From an uncultured Bacteroides sp. (GTDB lineage: Bacteria > Bacteroidota > Bacteroidia > Bacteroidales > Bacteroidaceae), in assembly GCA_944322285.1 (NCBI GenBank), contig CALUOR010000027.1, positions 1-45,017 of the forward strand: a DNA stretch of 45,017 nucleotides, in the 5' to 3' direction. Position 1 is the first letter of the stretch, and each line of letters starts with the position of its first letter. The notes beneath the pieces are model-generated. The model did not search any database, had not been told where the DNA came from, and saw nothing but the letters and a program-made list of their open reading frames with translations. Shown here piece by piece: positions 40,358-45,017 of the stretch. The position numbers and the translations under genes are program-made.

Positions 40358-43282
40358 ATGAAGAAGATTTTGACGCTGGTCGTGCTGCTTTGGGCAGTAG
40401 CATTATCGGCGATAGCTCAGAGTAGAAGCCAAGGCAGGAGCCAAAGCAGGTATATCACCGTTACGGGACGTCTGATGGAAGCTGATACCAAGGGACCGGC
40501 TATGGAAGCCACCGTACAGCTGTTGGCCTTGCCCGATAGTACGTATGTGACAGGTGTGGCCAGTGATGGTCAGGGTAACTTCCGCTTATCGAGGGTGAAG
40601 ACGGGAAAATACTTGTTGAAGGTGTCATATATCGGTTTCAAAACCTTGTATAAGTCTTTGCAACTTAGTGCATCGAAACCTGCGCTGAATGTGGGGGCGT
40701 TGACCTTGGAGTCGGATGCCATTATGCTGGCCGAGGCGGTTATCGTGGCCGAAGCTCCGCAGGTGCAGGTGGTGGAGGACACGTTGCAATACAACTCTTC
40801 GGCTTATCGCACTCCGGAAGGCTCTACGCTGGAGGAATTAGTAAAAAAACTTCCCGGTGCCGAAGTGGACGAGGACGGCAACATCAAGATTAACGGAAAG
40901 GACATCTCGAAAATCATGGTGAACGGCAAGGAATTCTTTGGCGGAGACGTGGCTACCGCGATGCAGAATCTTCCGGTAGAAATGATTGAGAAACTGAAGA
41001 CATATGATAAGAAGTCCGATTTGGCACGTATCACTGGCATAGATGATGGAGAAGAAGAAACCGTGCTCGACCTTACTGTGAAGAAGGAAATGGAGACCGG
41101 ATGGTTTGGCAATGCAGATGTGGCCGGAGGTACTAAAGACCGCTATTCTGCTCGTGCTATGATTAATCATTTCCGTGGTCCTACGCAGATGTCTATCATT
41201 GGTCGAATCAACAACGTGAACAATCAAGGTTATTCCGGAGGCGGAGGTGGTCCGCGCTGGCGTCGTAATAATGGTATGACCACTACCAAGGAGATTGGTG
41301 TCAACTTCGCCACTTCCAGCGAGAAGCTAGATGTAGAGAGTAGTGCCCGTTACAATTATCGGGACAATAACCAGATAAGCACCGGTTATACTGAAAACTT
41401 CCTGGCCGGAGGTGCAGGCTCATCTTTCTCCAACTCCAATTCTTCCGGTCGAAGCAAGAATATGAATTTCAATGCTAACGTGATGTTGGAGTGGCGTCCG
41501 GACACGTTGACGAACATTATTTTCCGTCCTAACTTCTCCTATGGAGATACGGAAAGCAATACCGTTTCCCAGTCGGGAACTTTCAACGCTGATCCTTACG
41601 AATACATCGGCAATCCGAATGACTATTTGGATTTGTCAGCTTTGACTCGTGCCGCAATTCTGAGTGATGACCCATTGGAAGATATTCGTGTCAATACCAG
41701 TAATGATTGGAAAAGAAGTAATGGCAATTCCTTGTCGGCCAATGCTACGCTACAGGCCAACCGCAGACTCAGTTCCAACGGCCGTAACATCACGTTGCGT
41801 GGACGCTTCAGTTATGGAGACAACGACAATGACCAATATAGTTCATCGGATACTCGTTATTTCCAAGATGCCACACGCGAGGATGATGTTATTCGGCGTT
41901 ATATCACTTCTCCTTCGTCCAACTACAGCTATCAGGCACAGTTGACTTATAGTGAACCCATAGCCAAGGCTACTTTCTTGCAATTCAGTTATCGTTTCCA
42001 GTATAGTTATAGTGAAAGCGACCGAAATACGTATGATCTTTCCGGTTTAGGTTGGGAGATGGGGAATCAGCTCCCTTCGGATTATCTCAACCATCGGGAT
42101 GATGACCAAAGTAAGTATGCCGAATATAAGACGTATGAGCACGATGCTCGTATCGGCTTGCGCTTCATTCGTCCGAAATATCAGCTGAATGCGGGCTTGT
42201 CTTTCCAGCCTCAAAATACAAAGCTCTCTTATAAGAAAGGAAATATTGATACACTGAGCACCCGTAGTGTGTTCAACTTTGCGCCGAACATCGATTTCCG
42301 TATGCGTTTCTCCAAAGTAAGCCAGTTGCGTGTCACTTATCGTGGGCGAAGCAGCCAACCCAGCATGGAGAATCTGTTGCCGGTGACTGATGACTCCAAT
42401 CCGTTGAGCATCCAGACCGGTAATCCCGATTTGAAACCTTCGTTCAGCCACAACATCAATGTGTTCTACAATAATTATATCGCCGACCTGCAACGAGGCA
42501 TTTTCGTGCGCTCTTTCTTCCAGGCTACACAAAACAGCATTAGCCAAAGCCGTTCCTATAATGCGGCTACCGGTGGCTGGACATCCATGCCGAAGAACAT
42601 CAATGGTAACTGGAACCTGATGGGATTGTTCGGCTTCAACACGGCTTTGAAGAATAAAAAGTTTAATGTTGGCACATTCTCTAATGTGCGATATACTAAT
42701 AATGTGGGTTATTTGACTTCGGGTAGCGGTGCGGATGCTGTTGAGCAGAAGAACACGACTACTAATTTGGCTTTCAACGAGAATCTGCGGGCTACCTATC
42801 GTGACGATATTTTCGAGGTAGGTCTGAACGGAAACTTCTCCTACACGATTGAGAAAGACAAGTTGACGCCTTCTAATAATCAGAATCCTTACACATTTGC
42901 CTATGGCGTGTTTACTAATATCAACGCGCCTTGGAACATGAGCTTTAATACCAATATCTCCAATCAGAGCCGCCGTGGCTATCGGGACAGCAGCATGAAC
43001 CGCAATGAGTTGATATGGAATGCCCAGATAGCTCAGACCTTCCTGAAAGGAGACATGACGCTTAGTTTTGAGATGTATGACATCTTGCGTCAGCAGAGTA
43101 ACATTACCCGTTCTCTGACCGCCAGCGGCCGTTCCGTATACGAGTACAATGGTGTGAACAGCTATTGCATGTTGCACCTTATCTATCGTCTGAATATCTT
43201 TGGAGGTAAGATTAGCCGTGACAGACGTCCGGATATGCGTGGCGGTTTCGGTGGCCCGCGTCCTCCTCATCGTCGCTTCTGA
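40358..43282 (+). CDS. Outer-membrane beta-barrel receptor (TonB-dependent-type, OMP_b-brl_3 group)
   Basis: 974 residues with a signal peptide (residues 1-20, ending AIAQ). A carboxypeptidase-regulatory-like beta-sandwich occupies ~33-110 (ITVTGRLMEADTKGPAMEATVQL ... LLKVSYIGFKTLY), as in Bacteroidetes TonB-dependent proteins. A plug-like region follows (~150-230, LEELVKKLPGAEVDEDGNI and VNGKEFFGGDVATAMQNLP), then a long barrel with Asn/Tyr-rich strands. The C-terminus has a Gly/Arg/Pro tail (RGGFGGPRPPHRRF) instead of a terminal aromatic. No SusD partner is adjacent, so it is not a classical SusC/D pair; the substrate is unknown. Confidence 0.85.
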   Translation: MKKILTLVVLLWAVALSAIAQSRSQGRSQSRYITVTGRLMEADTKGPAMEATVQLLALPDSTYVTGVASDGQGNFRLSRVKTGKYLLKVSYIGFKTLYKSLQLSASKPALNVGALTLESDAIMLAEAVIVAEAPQVQVVEDTLQYNSSAYRTPEGSTLEELVKKLPGAEVDEDGNIKINGKDISKIMVNGKEFFGGDVATAMQNLPVEMIEKLKTYDKKSDLARITGIDDGEEETVLDLTVKKEMETGWFGNADVAGGTKDRYSARAMINHFRGPTQMSIIGRINNVNNQGYSGGGGGPRWRRNNGMTTTKEIGVNFATSSEKLDVESSARYNYRDNNQISTGYTENFLAGGAGSSFSNSNSSGRSKNMNFNANVMLEWRPDTLTNIIFRPNFSYGDTESNTVSQSGTFNADPYEYIGNPNDYLDLSALTRAAILSDDPLEDIRVNTSNDWKRSNGNSLSANATLQANRRLSSNGRNITLRGRFSYGDNDNDQYSSSDTRYFQDATREDDVIRRYITSPSSNYSYQAQLTYSEPIAKATFLQFSYRFQYSYSESDRNTYDLSGLGWEMGNQLPSDYLNHRDDDQSKYAEYKTYEHDARIGLRFIRPKYQLNAGLSFQPQNTKLSYKKGNIDTLSTRSVFNFAPNIDFRMRFSKVSQLRVTYRGRSSQPSMENLLPVTDDSNPLSIQTGNPDLKPSFSHNINVFYNNYIADLQRGIFVRSFFQATQNSISQSRSYNAATGGWTSMPKNINGNWNLMGLFGFNTALKNKKFNVGTFSNVRYTNNVGYLTSGSGADAVEQKNTTTNLAFNENLRATYRDDIFEVGLNGNFSYTIEKDKLTPSNNQNPYTFAYGVFTNINAPWNMSFNTNISNQSRRGYRDSSMNRNELIWNAQIAQTFLKGDMTLSFEMYDILRQQSNITRSLTASGRSVYEYNGVNSYCMLHLIYRLNIFGGKISRDRRPDMRGGFGGPRPPHRRF

Positions 43283-43292
43283 TAAGAAATTG

Positions 43293-43323
43293 TTTGTTTT
43301 TTAATTTGTTTTTTCTACATTTG
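43293..43323 (+). promoter_or_regulatory. cls promoter
   Basis: TTTG (43293-43296), a 19-base spacer, TACATTTG (43316-43323): a near-ideal Bacteroidetes -33/-7 pair 26 bases before the cls ATG. Confidence 0.75.
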
Positions 43324-43350
43324 TTTCCCATAAACGCATGGGAAACAAAT
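43319..43350. promoter_or_regulatory. 13-bp perfect inverted repeat over the cls -7 box and start codon
   Basis: ATTTGTTTCCCAT and ATGGGAAACAAAT flank a 6-base AAACGC spacer. The left arm covers the end of the -7 box and the right arm ends in the cls start codon. Because transcription should begin inside the left arm, it fits a DNA operator better than an mRNA hairpin. The right arm opens with ATG GGA AAC AAA TGA, a 4-codon frame overlapping the cls start. Confidence 0.6.
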
Positions 43351-44788
43351 GATAGATTTGACTTCATTGTTGGGTCAGATAGCCGGGACCGCTTTTTATG
43401 TGGTTTACCTAGGCTTGATAGTCAGCACTATTGTGGTTATTATTCTAGAAAACCGCAATCCGGTGAAGACATTGGCATGGGTGCTAGTCTTGATATTCCT
43501 TCCTGTCATTGGTTTGGTGTTCTATTTCTTTTTCGGGCGCAATCAGCGTCACGAACGGATGATAAGTCGGAAGGGGTACAACAGCCTTTTGAAGAAACCG
43601 ATGTTGGAATACATGACTCAGACCTCTCTGGTAATTCCGGAAGAGTATAATCGGCTTATTTCATTATTTCGTAACACCAATCAGTCTCTGCCTTTTGATG
43701 GTAACAGGCTTGAGGCTTTCACAACGGGCGAAGCTATGTTACAGGCTTTGCTGCGCGAAATGCAGAAAGCAACTCATCATATTCATGTGGAGTTCTATAT
43801 TTTTGAGGATGATGCCATTGGACGTATGGTGCGCGATGTATTGATGCAGAAAGCTCATGAGGGTGTAGAGGTGCGCGTACTTTATGATGATGTAGGTTGT
43901 TGGCATGTGCCCAACCGTTTTTTTGAAATCATGCGCGAGGCGGGCATTGAAGTGCGCGGCTTTTTGAAAGTGCGTTTCCCGTTGTTCACCAGCAAGATGA
44001 ACTATCGTAATCACCGTAAACTGGTAATTATTGATGGACGCGTGGGTTTTGTGGGCGGCATGAACTTGGCCGAGCGTTACATACGTGGAGTGGATTGGGG
44101 CATTTGGCGGGATACCCACATGCTGATAGAGGGCACGGCTGTACATGGTTTGCAGACAGCTTTCCTGCTGGATTGGTATTTCGTGGACCGTACGTTGTTG
44201 ACAAAAGCAGTTTATTTCCCGAGAACCGTTTCTGGAGGCTCCGCGCTGGTACAAGTGGTGACCAGCGAGCCGGTAGGTCAATGGAAGGAGATTATGCAAG
44301 GGCTGGCCATGGCTATTTATCGGGCGAGGAAATACTTCTACATTCAGACTCCTTATTTCCTGCCTACCGAGAGCATACTTGTGGCGTTGCAGACCGCAGC
44401 TTTAGCTGGGGTAGACATACGTCTGATGTTGCCTTGGCGTGCCGATTCCCGTCTTACTCATCTGGCTACCTGTTCCTATGTGGCCGATATGTTGCATGCC
44501 GGAGTAAAGGTTTATTTCTATCGCAAGGGATTCCTGCATTCCAAGCTGATGGTTTCCGATGACCAGTTGACTACGGTTGGTTCTACAAATATGGATTTCC
44601 GTAGCTTCGAGCACAATTTTGAGGTGAACGCTTTTGTGTACGACACGGAATTTGCCTTGCAGATGCGTGAAGTTTTTCTGCAAGACCAGCGTGATTGCGA
44701 ACAACTCCATCTGAAGCATTGGGAAAAACGTCCTTCCTCACGCAAGATGCTGGAGAGCTTTGTGCGTCTGCTGTCTCCGTTACTATAG
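43349..44788 (+). CDS. cls: Cardiolipin synthase (phospholipase D family)
   Basis: 479 residues. Two N-terminal TM helices (about 10-35 and 40-62) precede two HKD catalytic motifs: NHRKLVIIDGRVGFVGGMN near residue 220 and HSKLMVSDDQLTTVGSTNMD near 397. Both are complete. It condenses two phosphatidylglycerols to cardiolipin at the inner membrane. Length matches bacterial Cls. The gene has its own promoter with an overlapping palindrome, which suggests repression or stress control. Confidence 0.94.
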   Translation: MIDLTSLLGQIAGTAFYVVYLGLIVSTIVVIILENRNPVKTLAWVLVLIFLPVIGLVFYFFFGRNQRHERMISRKGYNSLLKKPMLEYMTQTSLVIPEEYNRLISLFRNTNQSLPFDGNRLEAFTTGEAMLQALLREMQKATHHIHVEFYIFEDDAIGRMVRDVLMQKAHEGVEVRVLYDDVGCWHVPNRFFEIMREAGIEVRGFLKVRFPLFTSKMNYRNHRKLVIIDGRVGFVGGMNLAERYIRGVDWGIWRDTHMLIEGTAVHGLQTAFLLDWYFVDRTLLTKAVYFPRTVSGGSALVQVVTSEPVGQWKEIMQGLAMAIYRARKYFYIQTPYFLPTESILVALQTAALAGVDIRLMLPWRADSRLTHLATCSYVADMLHAGVKVYFYRKGFLHSKLMVSDDQLTTVGSTNMDFRSFEHNFEVNAFVYDTEFALQMREVFLQDQRDCEQLHLKHWEKRPSSRKMLESFVRLLSPLL

Positions 44789-44858
44789 CTGTCGCTCGAA
44801 TTTTATCGGATAGCAGCTTTTCATACCCTTTTGCACATTGTCCGGAAATCTGATGTTC

Positions 44859-44924
44859 ACATAATATTGGATAAATGTTCAAGTATCCTTGGATAAATTG
44901 CAAAGTATCCAAGGATATTCAGGC
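44859..44924. repeat. 22-bp tandem array 3 (two clear units, flanking degenerate ones)
   Basis: Units at 44881-44902 and 44903-44924 both begin AAGTATCC and contain TATCCTTGGATA and TATCCAAGGATA, 12-bp palindromes. A degenerate unit precedes them at 44859 (ATATTGGATAAATG) and a weaker one follows at 44925. ATCC positions are 22 bases apart. The array lies 70 bases downstream of cls. The rest of the region to the window end is AT-rich with no gene seen. Confidence 0.75.
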
Positions 44925-45017
44925 GAGTAACCAATATTATTGTCTTTTCCTGATTTCACTAGACACTTTTTTATTTTATAAACTAAGTTAGTAGACACTA
45001 CTCTAAATAATATACTG

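Overview
The window is bacterial chromosome from a member of the Bacteroidales, most likely the genus Bacteroides. Four things point there. Many genes are preceded by the Bacteroidetes -7 promoter box TAnnTTTG, usually without a strong Shine-Dalgarno. Many lipoproteins have acidic residues just after the lipobox cysteine. Outer-membrane barrel proteins of Bacteroidetes type are present, including LptD and an OMP_b-brl_3-type receptor. The tmRNA tag reads GNENYALAA. I cannot name the species from sequence alone.

Layout. (1) 1-7770 is a surface-antigen locus. Three near-identical ~305 bp promoter/leader cassettes each encode a 36-38 residue peptide. Each lies just upstream of a large lipoprotein gene: one running off the left edge, one at 1192-3759 and one at 4098-7367. 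The last two are fimbrillin-like at the N-terminus with repetitive beta-rich bodies, and they converge on a 22-bp tandem array. A broken Rpn-type nuclease/transposase gene sits between the two left cassettes. (2) 7880-14873 is housekeeping: nadK, divergent from a seven-gene run of pdxJ, exbB/tolQ, exbD/tolR, tonB/tolA-like, DJ-1-like, ispD and recG, with several stop/start overlaps. (3) 15140-18548 holds an M23/LysM murein hydrolase and a fused NfnA-NfnB-type flavoprotein. (4) 18619-21277 is a three-gene lipoprotein operon: two paralogous small lipoproteins and an M43-type metalloprotease. (5) 21278-22455 is largely non-coding and carries one copy of a ~400 bp dispersed element; the second copy is at 35739-36138. 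(6) 22456-29383 holds a small secreted protein, a LytTR/LytS-type two-component pair, an HD-domain hydrolase and lptD. (7) 29616-33731 is an L-fucose locus: fucP, fucI and a divergent AraC-type regulator. (8) 33728-37642 holds an orphan DUF4143-type ATPase with an upstream 32-bp repeat, then ung and asnA. (9) 37874-38591 holds tRNA-Arg(CCG), tmRNA and tRNA-Pro(GGG). (10) 38679-44788 holds aroB, a small membrane protein, an outer-membrane barrel receptor and cardiolipin synthase.

Working together: the ExbB/ExbD/TonB-like genes could energise TonB-dependent receptors. LptD, the M23 hydrolase and Cls serve envelope assembly. FucI/FucP with the AraC regulator form a small fucose (host glycan sugar) uptake and isomerisation unit, with no kinase or aldolase in the window.

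The two most unusual signals are not ordinary genes. One is the triplicated promoter/micropeptide cassette in front of surface lipoproteins; the three copies differ by several synonymous changes, which argues that the peptide is translated and selected. The other is a family of 22-bp-period tandem arrays built on GTATCC, found at 3891-3978, 29423-29554 and 44859-44924. Each lies downstream of gene 3' ends; two of the three lie between convergent genes.
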